DNA of 39,013 nucleotides from Candidatus Pacearchaeota archaeon. Lineage in GTDB: Archaea; Nanobdellota; Nanobdellia; Pacearchaeales; GW2011-AR1. Shown in pieces: positions 21,465 to 29,888 of this stretch. Every line of letters starts with the position of its first letter. Position 1 is the first letter of the stretch. The notes under the pieces are model-generated. The model made no database searches and was not told where the DNA came from. It saw nothing but the letters and a program-made list of their open reading frames with translations. The stretch is taken from positions 1 to 39,013 of the forward strand of contig JACOYL010000005.1 in NCBI GenBank assembly GCA_016181895.1. Reading direction: 5' to 3'. The position numbers were made by a program, and so were the translations under genes.

Positions 21465-22790
21465 TCATTTCCTCTCTCCGATTTCCTTTTTCAATCTTAT
21501 GCAGAATTCGTCAACTGTGAAATTCTCGATTTTTTTGTTTTCCCTGATTCTTACAGCCAAACTTTTTTCCTTTTCTTCCCTATCACCCAAAACCACGATA
21601 TAAGGAATTTTTATCATTTCTGCATCTTTCACTTTTCCTTGTACGGGAGTATTGCGAAAGTCTGCGTCGATTCTTGCATTTGGAATTGCTTCCCCAATTT
21701 GCTTTATTACTTTTTTTGCATAAGGAATATTTCTGTCTGTGAAACTTAGAATGCGAACCTGAATCGGGGAGAGCCATGTTTTCAAATTTCCCTGTGTTAG
21801 TTCAAGAATGTGCGCAATCACCCTTTCTGTCGTGCCTGTTGATGAGCGATGTATAACCATTGCTTGCTGTTTTTTTCCGCGTTCATCCATGTAAGACAAA
21901 TCAAATTTCTCCGGAAGCGCAAAGTCTATTTGAATTGTGAACAACGTGTCTTCCTTTCCGTAAACATCTTTGTATTGTATGTCCAATTTCGGCCCGTAAT
22001 AAGCAGCCTCGTTCTCGGCTTCCGTGTATTTTAATTTCAACTTGTCAAGAATTTTTTTCATCATTTTTTGGGTTGCAATCCAGGCTTTCGGATTGTCAAC
22101 ATATTTTCCCCTTTTGTCTTTTGAATCCCATTTGGAAAATCTGTAGTATATATCATTGATGCCGAGTTTTTCAGCTGCGAATTTAATCAATTCAAGAACT
22201 TTTGCAAATTCTTCTTCAATTTGTTTCGGCATGCAGATTATATGCGCGTCTGCGAGAGTCATTTGCCTTACTCTTGTCAATCCGCGAAGTTCGCCGGATT
22301 TCTCATTTCTGAACAGGGTTGAAATTTCCGCATATCTTATCGGGAGCTCCTTGTAGCTTCTCGGCTTGCTCTTGTAAAGAACAAAGTGAAACGGGCATGT
22401 CATCGGACGCAGTGCGAATTTCTCTTTTCCCTCGTCTATGACAAACATTCCATCTCTGTAATGCTGCCAATGTCCTGAGATTTTGTACAAATCGCTTTTC
22501 GCCATGAACGGGGTTGAAACATGCGAGTAACCGCGTTTGATTTCCTCGTCGACAATGAATCTTTCAATTTCTCTTTTTATTGTTGTTCCCCTTTCTGTCA
22601 ATAAAGGAAGTCCGGAGCCGACAACTTCAGAAACAATGTACAAATCCAAATCCCTTCCGAGTTCGACATTGCTTTTCAATCCGTTTTTTCCTCGGGGAGC
22701 GGACATTTTCACTTTCGTGAGTTTGTCCTTAAGTTGCTTGATTTCAGAATCTGAGATTTTTTCTTCCTTTTTTTTTGAGGATTGTTTCAT
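21465..22790 (-). CDS. thrS: Threonyl-tRNA synthetase lacking the N-terminal editing domains
   Basis: A 441 aa class II synthetase that charges tRNA-Thr. A Lys-rich leader of about 28 residues is followed directly by the catalytic core. Zinc ligands Cys132 (MTCPFHF), His183 (LADAHIIC) and His314 (MVIHRSSTG) are all present. Motif 2 is RYAEISTLFRNEKSGELRGLTRVRQM and motif 3 GTTERVIAHILE. The anticodon-binding domain ends the protein (IPYVVLGDREE-like IPYIVVLGDREEKEK). Full ThrRS is about 620-640 aa; the TGS and editing domains are absent. Such forms occur in some archaea (split ThrRS). Misacylated Ser-tRNA-Thr would then need another protein for clearance. A TATA box at 22811-22820 supports the start. 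It heads the minus-strand operon down to 19380. Confidence 0.93.
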   Translation of the reverse strand: MKQSSKKKEEKISDSEIKQLKDKLTKVKMSAPRGKNGLKSNVELGRDLDLYIVSEVVGSGLPLLTERGTTIKREIERFIVDEEIKRGYSHVSTPFMAKSDLYKISGHWQHYRDGMFVIDEGKEKFALRPMTCPFHFVLYKSKPRSYKELPIRYAEISTLFRNEKSGELRGLTRVRQMTLADAHIICMPKQIEEEFAKVLELIKFAAEKLGINDIYYRFSKWDSKDKRGKYVDNPKAWIATQKMMKKILDKLKLKYTEAENEAAYYGPKLDIQYKDVYGKEDTLFTIQIDFALPEKFDLSYMDERGKKQQAMVIHRSSTGTTERVIAHILELTQGNLKTWLSPIQVRILSFTDRNIPYAKKVIKQIGEAIPNARIDADFRNTPVQGKVKDAEMIKIPYIVVLGDREEKEKSLAVRIRENKKIENFTVDEFCIRLKKEIGERK

Positions 22791-22810
22791 AGCGAGAAAA
22801 AGCGAAAGGT

Positions 22811-22820
22811 ATTTATAAAA
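22811..22820 (-). promoter_or_regulatory. TATA box of the thrS operon
   Basis: TTTTATAAAT on the minus strand, centred about 25 nt before the thrS ATG at 22790. This confirms the longer, Lys-rich N-terminus as the start and predicts a leaderless mRNA. Confidence 0.55.
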
Positions 22821-22862
22821 TTGATGGGAAAGAATTAAAAGTATATTTATCTTAAAATTTTA

Positions 22863-23495
22863 ATGAAGAAGAATATTGATTTAAAGGAGCTTTTTAATGA
22901 TAAAGAAATAATTTCTAAAATTAAAGAAAAATTGCCAAGATTATTTAGAATCGCTGAAATTGAAACTTCAAGAGCTGGAAAAATCGGAATGGAAGTCGGT
23001 TCTGTTAGAGAAAAAATTGTCAGTGCTTTGCTAATCTATAAATTTGGTGAAGAGAACGTTGATACTGAGATTCCGATAACTGAACCAGAAACAGATATTG
23101 TTGTCGGAGAGAAAAATGTTTCAATTAAAACAATAACTAAAGACGGCGGAGTAAAAGCAGTATGGACAGTTGATGCGCAAAGTTCCAAAAAATTTATTGA
23201 AAGTTACAAACCACGATGTGATATAATTCTTGTTCAAATTTGGTGGAGTTTGGAAAAAGACAGTTTCTTTTGGATTCCTATTTCTGTTCAGGAAGAAGTT
23301 TTTAGAAAACTCGGAAAGAATGAATATCTTAAATTGCCAAAAGAAGGAACAAATCCCCGCGGCGTGGAATTTAGCAAAGAAGCTATTAACTTAATGATAG
23401 AAAATTCTAAAACTTTAAAGATAAAAATAAAATGGGATAGGGGCGATTTAAAATATGATGTTTATAAGAGGTGGGTTGAATATTGGAAAGAATAG
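22863..23495 (+). CDS. Type II restriction endonuclease, ThaI-like (R-M system 1)
   Basis: A 210 aa protein. The N-terminal pattern LPRLFRIAEIETSRAGKIGMEVGSVREKIVSALLIYKFGEENV is what I recall of the ThaI endonuclease family. The likely catalytic core is TEIPITEPETDIVVGEKNVSIKTIT, a PD-(D/E)xK variant with Asp then S-I-K, i.e. Ser where Glu or Asp is usual. WTVDAQSSKKFIESYKPRCDIILVQIWW follows. It is tail-to-tail with a TSPPY methyltransferase, one base apart, which confirms a type II R-M pair. Recognition sequence is not deducible, although ThaI itself cuts CGCG. Confidence 0.78.
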   Translation: MKKNIDLKELFNDKEIISKIKEKLPRLFRIAEIETSRAGKIGMEVGSVREKIVSALLIYKFGEENVDTEIPITEPETDIVVGEKNVSIKTITKDGGVKAVWTVDAQSSKKFIESYKPRCDIILVQIWWSLEKDSFFWIPISVQEEVFRKLGKNEYLKLPKEGTNPRGVEFSKEAINLMIENSKTLKIKIKWDRGDLKYDVYKRWVEYWKE

Positions 23496-23496
23496 T

Positions 23497-24381
23497 TTAA
23501 TTTTTTTGGCTAATTAAATCCTGTATTCTTTTTTCAGCCAATTCACAATACTTCTTGTCAATTTCGTACCCAACAAAATTTCTGTTGGATTTTAATGATG
23601 CAATCGCCGTTTGTCCGCTTCCCATGAATGGGTCTAGAATTACATCCCCTTCAAAAGAATATAATTGTATTAATCTATTTGGCAGTTCTTCAGGAAAAGG
23701 TGCAGGATGTCCTATTTTTCTCGCAGAAGTTGCAGGAAATGTCCAAATACTTTTAGTAAACTCCATAAACTCTTCTTTAGAAATACTATCCTTCTTTTTT
23801 GTGTTATCTCTTGAATAATTATCTTTTGAAAAAATCAAAATATATTCATGAACATCTCTTAGTGTTGGATTTTTAGCGCTCTTCCAACTTCCCCATGCCG
23901 TTGAACTTCCCGCGCTTGAAGACTTATTCCAAATTATTTCCCCCCTCATTAAAAAACCCAACTCAGACATAATTTGGATTATATGCGAATGCAATGGTAT
24001 GTAAGGTTTTCTTCCGAGATTGGCCACATTAATGCAAACTCTTCCGCCAGTTACCAAAACTCTTTTTGTTTCTTTAAAAACATCTCTTAAAAGATTAAGA
24101 TATTCCTTTAAACTTAAATCTTCATCGTAATCTTTGCCTACATTATATGGTGGGGAAGTAATCATCAAATGAACTGATTTGTCCGGTAATTCTTTCATCT
24201 TTTCGCTAGATGAACAAAATATTTTATTGACATATTTTTGTGGGATAAAATTTTCTTTTTCAAATGTTTTATCTCCGTTTAAATTAATTTCTTTGTACAT
24301 CTTGGAGTTATAAAATTTAGAAGAATCATGATTCAATCTTCCTGATGTCCCAAAAGAACTGGTTTGTGTGCCGTTTGTCAT
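23497..24381 (-). CDS. DNA methyltransferase, TSPPY beta-class (R-M system 1)
   Basis: A 294 aa SAM-dependent DNA amino-methyltransferase. The catalytic motif IV TSPPYN (75-80) comes first and the SAM motif DPFMGSGQTAIASL (about 247-260) last, the permuted beta order. The target-recognition region lies between (for example AGSSTAWGSWKSAKNPTLRDVHEYILIFSK). S/T-SPPY is typical of N4-cytosine enzymes, although some methylate adenine. Its partner is the ThaI-like nuclease, convergent with a one-base gap. A TATA-like box (GTATTTAAG, about 24413-24421) precedes the start. Confidence 0.9.
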   Translation of the reverse strand: MTNGTQTSSFGTSGRLNHDSSKFYNSKMYKEINLNGDKTFEKENFIPQKYVNKIFCSSSEKMKELPDKSVHLMITSPPYNVGKDYDEDLSLKEYLNLLRDVFKETKRVLVTGGRVCINVANLGRKPYIPLHSHIIQIMSELGFLMRGEIIWNKSSSAGSSTAWGSWKSAKNPTLRDVHEYILIFSKDNYSRDNTKKKDSISKEEFMEFTKSIWTFPATSARKIGHPAPFPEELPNRLIQLYSFEGDVILDPFMGSGQTAIASLKSNRNFVGYEIDKKYCELAEKRIQDLISQKN

Positions 24382-24453
24382 TTTCTCTTTTATAGAAAAT
24401 TGTATAATCCTCTACTTAAATACTTTATTAATTACTATAATAAGATGAACTAT

Positions 24454-24783
24454 TTAATCAAAAACCTCATCAATCTTCGCTGCAAGAATAAAATCATTTT
24501 CAGACAATCCTTCAATAGCATGAGTTAAAAGGGAAATTTTTACTTTTCTATAATCATAAATATAAATGTTTGGATGATGTCCTTCTGATTCCGCAATTTC
24601 TGCAACTTTATTTGTAAATTTAACGGCTTCTTTAAAATCCCTAAATGAGAAATCTTTTTCTATCATTTTATTATTAACAATTTTCCAGTTATTGATTTCT
24701 TTTAAAAGTTTTCTGGATTTTTCTTTGGTTAATGGTTTTTCTGTTCTTTCACAAGGGATAGATTTTTTATTTTTTAAATCCAT
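24454..24783 (-). CDS. Pterin-4a-carbinolamine dehydratase
   Basis: A 109 aa protein matching the PCD/DCoH family. In biopterin-using organisms the enzyme dehydrates 4a-hydroxytetrahydropterin. The active-site signature is EGHHPNIYIYDYRKVKISLLTHAIEGLSENDF, with His-His-Pro, the aromatic residue and the later His and Asp. LTKEKSRKLLKEINNWKI at the N-terminus is the usual family start. It overlaps trpS by 17 bases and is thus in the same operon. A pterin pathway is not otherwise visible here, so its physiological role is uncertain. Confidence 0.9.
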   Translation of the reverse strand: MDLKNKKSIPCERTEKPLTKEKSRKLLKEINNWKIVNNKMIEKDFSFRDFKEAVKFTNKVAEIAESEGHHPNIYIYDYRKVKISLLTHAIEGLSENDFILAAKIDEVFD

Positions 24784-25924
24784 TTAACTTCACCAAAAAC
24801 TTCCCCACACTTTTCTCCGCAAGTTTTCTTTTCTTTTGATGTTCCTTCAGAAATTTATTGATTTTTTCAATCAGAATTTGTTTTAATTCGCTTGTCAAAA
24901 GCCTGCCTGATTTGTAATCATCGTGGATTTTTTGCAACTTTTTGTCGTCGGGCTCGAAGAAAAATTTCAAGTATTGATATGAAACATCTTTATCCGGATT
25001 TCCCCCGTGCTTTCTGTGCTCTTCCAAAGTGTCTTTTCCTCCTGAGAAAGCGTATTTCTTGATTTTTGTTTCTACTTCCTTTGGAGAATCCGTGGTGAAA
25101 ATTGCACTGCTTTTTTCAGAAGAGCTCATTTTTCCCTGCGTGCCTTGAAGCGGAGGCAAAAAAATGCTGTGGATAATCGCCGGTTTTGGAAAGCCGAGTT
25201 TTGGATAAACATCCCTTGCAACGCGAAAATGAGGATCCTGGTCTATTGCCAGAGGAATAAGGCAGGGGATTTTCTTTTTTTTCAAAACACTCGGAAGAAT
25301 TACAGGAGCCGCCTGCATGCTCGTGTAAAAAATCGCCCCGATATTTAAATCGTTGGTGAAACCGAATGCGGCCTTGACCGTTGAAAACGAAATTTTTTTC
25401 GCGATTTTCACGGCTTCGGGATAAAGCAGGTTTGCATTTTTTGTATTGACAAGAAAATGCGTTTTCTTCGGGTTAAATCCCAATGCAGCCACGTCAAGCA
25501 TGTTTTCATGCGTCCATTTTTGCACTTCATCAAAACCCAAGTTTTTTTTGAAAAGAAACTTTTCCTCGTCGGGAAATTGGAACCACAGTTCAACATTGAA
25601 TTTGTCCTGCAGCCATTTTGTAAAAATCCACGGCATCAGATGCCCTATGTGAATCGGGCCCGAGGGGCTTCTTCCGGTATAGAGAAAAAACCTATTGCCC
25701 TTTTCATATTCATCAAGCAGCCAATTCATGTCCCTGTGCGCAAAAAAAACACCGCGCCTCAGCATTGGATGCAGTTCTCCGGCGTGTTTTTTTATTCTTG
25801 CAAGAATTTTATCATTAAGTTTCTCAACCCCGAACTTCTTGATCAATTTTTCATAATCAATATTTCCTCTGACTTCCCACGGAGTAACACTGAATTCATC
25901 ATGTTCTCGAGACTCTTTTTTCAT
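24767..25924 (-). CDS. trpS: Tryptophanyl-tRNA synthetase, archaeal/eukaryal type
   Basis: A 385 aa class I synthetase that charges tRNA-Trp. Motifs are FFLYTGRSPSGPIHIGHLMPWIFTKWLQ (HIGH-type GHIGH), LIPLAIDQDPHFRVARD and LQGTQGKMSSSEKSSAIF (KMSSS). The N-terminal segment SVTPWEVRGNIDYEKLIKKFG is diagnostic of archaeal and eukaryal TrpRS. The ATG at 25924 is chosen over the more upstream ATG at 25993 because a TATA box (CTTTAAAAATA, about 25943-25953) puts transcription near 25922. Operon with pterin dehydratase. Confidence 0.94.
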   Translation of the reverse strand: MKKESREHDEFSVTPWEVRGNIDYEKLIKKFGVEKLNDKILARIKKHAGELHPMLRRGVFFAHRDMNWLLDEYEKGNRFFLYTGRSPSGPIHIGHLMPWIFTKWLQDKFNVELWFQFPDEEKFLFKKNLGFDEVQKWTHENMLDVAALGFNPKKTHFLVNTKNANLLYPEAVKIAKKISFSTVKAAFGFTNDLNIGAIFYTSMQAAPVILPSVLKKKKIPCLIPLAIDQDPHFRVARDVYPKLGFPKPAIIHSIFLPPLQGTQGKMSSSEKSSAIFTTDSPKEVETKIKKYAFSGGKDTLEEHRKHGGNPDKDVSYQYLKFFFEPDDKKLQKIHDDYKSGRLLTSELKQILIEKINKFLKEHQKKRKLAEKSVGKFLVKLNGFKK

Positions 25925-26008
25925 CAAGGAAACAAGGGGAAAGATATTTTTAAAGTTTACAGAAGAAAGAGCAGAAAGATTATTAAAGGACAATTGTTGG
26001 AATTTTCA

Positions 26009-26530
26009 ATGCAAGAATCAATACCAAAACAAGAACCAAGATTGCAACTTTTTAATTTGGAAGGTTTGATTGAGAATTTAAATTTGTCTTTAAGAAATAA
26101 AGAAGATGTTATTGAATTGGGAGAATACAAGCCCAGAGAAATAAAAAGAAATTCTTTGCTTTACAGATTAAGAGGCAGGAAAATTGAAATGGGAGGTATA
26201 TATCCTTTAACTCAAAGAGGAGACGGAAGGGGTATGAATGGAATTTTTAACTATGATTCTGAAATAAAAATCGGGCGCATTTCCTTAGAAACCGGTTTTG
26301 TTGATTTGGATGAAGGAGATGATTGTGAAGTGTATGAACTCTTGGAATTGAGATTAAATTCCCCTGTTGAATTGGCAAACGAAAACGAAATCCCAAAATG
26401 CAAGATTAGATTATACAGGGAAACATGCGAGTGGGCAGAGCCTTCTTTGGAAAGAGAGGATTCTGTAATGTACGGTTTTTTTCCCGTCAGGGACGACTTG
26501 AGCAGATTTTTGCCTTCCATCCATTTTTGA
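26009..26530 (+). CDS. Hypothetical protein divergent from trpS
   Basis: A 173 aa acidic protein, MQESIPKQEPRLQLFNLEGLIENLNLSLRN..., with alternating beta segments (IKIGRISLETGFVDLDEGDD, EVYELLELRL, KCKIRLYRETCEWAEPS). No family is recognised. The open frame continues left to 25457, but that part runs antisense to trpS and is not coding. The start at 26009 fits the TATA-like TATTAAAG at 25981. Soluble, with no signal peptide. Confidence 0.6.
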   Translation: MQESIPKQEPRLQLFNLEGLIENLNLSLRNKEDVIELGEYKPREIKRNSLLYRLRGRKIEMGGIYPLTQRGDGRGMNGIFNYDSEIKIGRISLETGFVDLDEGDDCEVYELLELRLNSPVELANENEIPKCKIRLYRETCEWAEPSLEREDSVMYGFFPVRDDLSRFLPSIHF

Positions 26531-26566
26531 ATCGTTTGTTTTTGCAATGGTTTTAACAGAATAATC

Positions 26567-26575
26567 TTTATAAAT
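26567..26575 (+). promoter_or_regulatory. TATA box of the receptor-like membrane protein gene
   Basis: TTTATAAAT; predicted transcription start near 26597, leaving a short leader of about 19 nt before the ATG at 26616. Confidence 0.5.
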
Positions 26576-26615
26576 AACTGATGTCAATATATGATGAGGG
26601 TTTATTAAAAAGAGA

Positions 26616-28649
26616 ATGAAAAACAAATTGATTTTTGCGCTGTTTTTTCTTCTGTTGGCGCCTTTTCTGTCCGCGGAAATAATAGTCACGCAGCAGCCGA
26701 ACGCGATTTACAATTACGGAGATGCAATACAAATTCCCATGATTGTGAAATCAAACACGCAGATCGCCGGAACGTTCAACACCGATTTAATTTGCAACGG
26801 AATCTCGGGAAATTTCTACAAGAACGGGCTTTTTCTCAATGCGGGAGAGGAAAAAAACATTGACGCCGTCGTCATTTTGGACAGGCAAATCATCGGAAAC
26901 GCGTCTGTGTTTTGCATCGTAAGAGCTTATTTTGCCTCGGATTCCGTCCTTACGAATGAATTCAAGGTTTCCGACAAAATAAATATTGAACTGCTGACAA
27001 ACAAAACGGATTTCAATCCGCAGGAAAATATAATCATCGAAGGAAAGGCGACGAGGGAAAACGGAATTCAAGCCAACGGATTCATAGACATGATTTTCCT
27101 TCCAGAAAACGCGAGCCAGAACATGACATACTCAAACACAGTCAACAACGGATTTTTCTCGTTCAATTTCATTCTTCCAAAGGAAACAAAAGCGGGGAAA
27201 TACCTTTTGAAATTAAGCGCATATGAAAAAGATTTTTCAGGGGCTTTGACGAATTTCGGCAATCTTGACGCGGACATTAGAATAAACCAGGTTCCGACAA
27301 GCCTTGAAATCCTGTTTGATGAAAATGAAGTCGAGCCCGGAACTTCAATAAATGTGAGGGCAATTCTTCGCGACCAAACAGGGAAGAAAGTAAGTTCAAG
27401 CGCAATCATTTCCTTGAAAGACACTTACAATGAATTAAGGGCGCAAACGGAAAAGCCGACGGATGAATTGTGGGAATTTCCCGTCGTGTACAATGAAAAA
27501 CCGGGAACATGGACGGCTGTTGCAATTTCGGAAGCGATTACAAGCGAATTGAAATTTGAAATAAAGCAAAAAGAAATCGCGGAAATAAACATAATCAACA
27601 ACACGCTTATAATCACGAACAAGGGAAACGTGCCTTACAACAATTCGCTTCTTGTTAAAATCGGGCATGAAACAGTTGAATTGAAAGTTTTGCTTAAAAT
27701 TGATGAAACAAGGAGATACACCCTAAATGCACCGGACGGAGAGTATTACATAGAAGTCATCCACGACGGCGAAACAAAAATTTCCGAGACTTCCTTCCTT
27801 ACCGGAAAGGCAATCGGCGTCAGAGAAGCCTCGGCCGTTTTGGCATTGACCCGATACCCTCTGGCATGGATTTTTGTCATTCTTGTCCTTGGTTTTGTGT
27901 TTGCAATGATTTTGAGAAAAGGATACAAGGGAAGCTTCATAGGATACATGACTTCGCCGAGAAAAGACAATATTGCAAATCCAATCAACGTTGAAAATGA
28001 ACTTCCTTTCCTGAGAAAAAGAGGAATAACCTTGAAATCAAAGAACAAGGCGGAAATTTCATTGTCTCTGAAAGGAGAAAAACAGGGCACGAGCCTTGTG
28101 ATGCTGAGAATAAAAAATCCCGGAGACGTCACAAATTTCCCCGCCGCCGAACAAGTGCTGCAGGAAATAATCAATTTTGCCGAGGGGAACAAGGCGATTG
28201 TTTACCTCTCTGAAAATACATTAAGCAGCATACTTTTCATCCTTGCTCCCGTCATGACTAAAACTTATCAGAATGAAAAGAATGCGATAGCGATAGCGCA
28301 AAAATTCAGGGAAATTCTTGAAAGATACAACAAGATTGCAAAGCAAAAAATAGATTTCGGCATTTCGTTAAGTTACGGAGACATGGTTTTGAAAAAAGAA
28401 GGAAGCCTTTTGAAATTCATGAGCTTTGGAAACATTTTGAACGTCCTGAAAAAAATTGCATCGCTTGCAAATTCAGAAGTCTTGCTTGCGGAGGACATAA
28501 AGAACAGGATTTTGAAAGACATGAGCGTCGAGAAACTGACAAGAAGCGGGATTGATGTTTACACCTTGAAAGAACCGAGATTCAAGGGCGATGCAAGCAA
28601 GTTCATAAATGATTTCGTGAGAAGAATGAAGAAGGAAGAAAGGTTTTGA
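26616..28649 (+). CDS. Receptor-like membrane protein: Ig-like ectodomain, one TM helix, degenerate cyclase-like domain
   Basis: A 677 aa protein. Residues 1-20 form a signal peptide (LIFALFFLLLAPFLSA). Residues 21-405 hold three or four beta-sandwich domains (for example EVEPGTSINVRAILRDQTGKKV). A single membrane helix spans about 415-437 (PLAWIFVILVLGFVFAMIL). The cytoplasmic part from about 490 to 655 resembles a class III nucleotide cyclase: GTSLVMLRIKNPG, YLSENTLSSILFILAP, EKNAIAIAQKFREILERYNKIA, then FGISLSYGDMVLKKEGSLLKFMSFGNILNVLKKIASLANSEVLLAEDI. This matches the G-I-x-x-G-x-V ... G-x-x-V-N-x-A-x-R-L ... V-x-x pattern of cyclases. The metal-binding Asp residues and the usual Asn/Arg are not seen, so it is probably a non-catalytic sensor or scaffold. 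The similarity is from pattern only. Confidence 0.7.
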   Translation: MKNKLIFALFFLLLAPFLSAEIIVTQQPNAIYNYGDAIQIPMIVKSNTQIAGTFNTDLICNGISGNFYKNGLFLNAGEEKNIDAVVILDRQIIGNASVFCIVRAYFASDSVLTNEFKVSDKINIELLTNKTDFNPQENIIIEGKATRENGIQANGFIDMIFLPENASQNMTYSNTVNNGFFSFNFILPKETKAGKYLLKLSAYEKDFSGALTNFGNLDADIRINQVPTSLEILFDENEVEPGTSINVRAILRDQTGKKVSSSAIISLKDTYNELRAQTEKPTDELWEFPVVYNEKPGTWTAVAISEAITSELKFEIKQKEIAEINIINNTLIITNKGNVPYNNSLLVKIGHETVELKVLLKIDETRRYTLNAPDGEYYIEVIHDGETKISETSFLTGKAIGVREASAVLALTRYPLAWIFVILVLGFVFAMILRKGYKGSFIGYMTSPRKDNIANPINVENELPFLRKRGITLKSKNKAEISLSLKGEKQGTSLVMLRIKNPGDVTNFPAAEQVLQEIINFAEGNKAIVYLSENTLSSILFILAPVMTKTYQNEKNAIAIAQKFREILERYNKIAKQKIDFGISLSYGDMVLKKEGSLLKFMSFGNILNVLKKIASLANSEVLLAEDIKNRILKDMSVEKLTRSGIDVYTLKEPRFKGDASKFINDFVRRMKKEERF

Positions 28650-28670
28650 ATGATTCTAAATACAATAAAA

Positions 28671-28679
28671 CTTATAAAC
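28671..28679 (+). promoter_or_regulatory. TATA box of the 120 aa membrane protein gene
   Basis: CTTATAAAC centred about 26 nt before the ATG at 28701, which decides that start over the upstream in-frame ATG at 28650. Confidence 0.5.
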
Positions 28680-28700
28680 AATTTCTACAACTTATTTTTT

Positions 28701-29063
28701 ATGTCCGAAGAAAATTTAAGTTGGTGTATTACTAACAGATATTCTAATAAAGAAGAAGCCGAGGAAAGCATGAGAGAACATTGGCGAGGATATTATGCTG
28801 AATATGGCACTCTTGCAGGAATGTTGATTTCTGCAGCCGGTTTGGCGGGGACTTTGGTTGTTAAAACCTTTGCTCCTGAAATTGAAGCAGTGCCAGAGAT
28901 TTTGGGTTCTGGAAGTGCGGGTTTGTTTTTATTGAGTTTCTTTGGATATTGTTTTCAAGGCTTGACTATAAATAATGGAAATAATCATCCAAATAGTTAT
29001 AGTTCTTCTGATTTTTACCACGCAGCGAAAAAATTTTTGAGAACAGGAAAAAATCATTGGTGA
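28701..29063 (+). CDS. Small hypothetical membrane protein
   Basis: A 120 aa protein. A polar N-terminus (MSEENLSWCITNRYSNKEEAEESMREHW) is followed by two membrane helices (YGTLAGMLISAAGLAGTLVV and LGSGSAGLFLLSFFGYCF) and a polar C-terminus. No family is recognised. The TATA box supports 28701 as the start. It converges on the membrane protein gene ending at 29064 with no gap. Confidence 0.55.
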   Translation: MSEENLSWCITNRYSNKEEAEESMREHWRGYYAEYGTLAGMLISAAGLAGTLVVKTFAPEIEAVPEILGSGSAGLFLLSFFGYCFQGLTINNGNNHPNSYSSSDFYHAAKKFLRTGKNHW

Positions 29064-29855
29064 TTAATTATTCATTTCCCCTTTCTTGTTCGATTTCTTG
29101 TCAGATTTTTTGGAAAACATTTCCGAAATCTTGTATCCCAATTTGAAGAATTTTATTCCGAATCCCAAAATCAACAAAGCAATTCCAACGCTCAGCATCA
29201 GAAGAAATACAAAATAAGACTGCGAGAACAAGATTGAAACAGGCTTCAAAAATGAAATCCTAAAAGCCGGAAGAATGAAATTAATCACGAAAAACGGAAC
29301 AGAGGAAATCAAAACTAAAATTCCCAGGGAAATCGGCAGGGACAATTTTTCCTCGACAATAAAAAACATTATTCCGACAAGAATCAATGAAGCAAACAGG
29401 GAAAAATAAAACATCTTGTTCCAGTAATTTCTTGCTTCTTCCGAGAACAAAAGATTCTTGTATTTCGCAAAACAGTTTATTGCATTGTCGCACTCGACAT
29501 TTTCATTTGATTCCTGTTCAAAAACCATATCATTGACGCTTTCTTCAATCACGGCGTCGGAGCCTTCGGAGATTTTCTCGCATGGAATTCTTATTTCTGT
29601 TCCTTCGGATTCCAAGGTAAATTCAGTATTGTTTTTGTTTTCACAATACTCGTCTGCATTTTGCAAACTAATATTAAGCTGCTCATCGTTGCCTGTTTCT
29701 TCTGAAATCACAGATGCTATATTTTTTATCAAATCTTCCCTGAAATTTTCCTGTCCTATCGACAACGACAAAGTCAAAGCAAGGTTTCCGAAAGTCAGCG
29801 AAATCAGAAGCAATACAGACAAAATCCAAATCAAAATCCCGCGAATCATTCCCAT
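29064..29855 (-). CDS. Multi-span membrane protein with an extracellular domain
   Basis: A 263 aa integral membrane protein. The N-terminal helix (GILIWILSVLLLISLTFGNLALTLSL) precedes a hydrophilic, acidic loop of about 120 residues with cysteines (YCENK, IPCEK, VECDN, INCFAKY). Three further helices (FYFSLFASLILVGIMFFIV, LPISLGILVLISSVPFFVI, YFVFLLMLSVGIALLILGFG) and a Lys-rich cytoplasmic tail (SKKSDKKSNKKGE) follow. No family is recognised. A TATA box (TTTTATAAAG, about 29878-29887) supports the start. Confidence 0.65.
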   Translation of the reverse strand: MGMIRGILIWILSVLLLISLTFGNLALTLSLSIGQENFREDLIKNIASVISEETGNDEQLNISLQNADEYCENKNNTEFTLESEGTEIRIPCEKISEGSDAVIEESVNDMVFEQESNENVECDNAINCFAKYKNLLFSEEARNYWNKMFYFSLFASLILVGIMFFIVEEKLSLPISLGILVLISSVPFFVINFILPAFRISFLKPVSILFSQSYFVFLLMLSVGIALLILGFGIKFFKLGYKISEMFSKKSDKKSNKKGEMNN

Positions 29856-29888
29856 TTTGCATTAAAGGGAAACTTCTTTATAAAATTA

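Noticed and set aside
25457-26008. 5' extension of the gene at 26009
   Set aside because: It lies wholly antisense to trpS, and the TATA box near 25981 places the real start at 26009.
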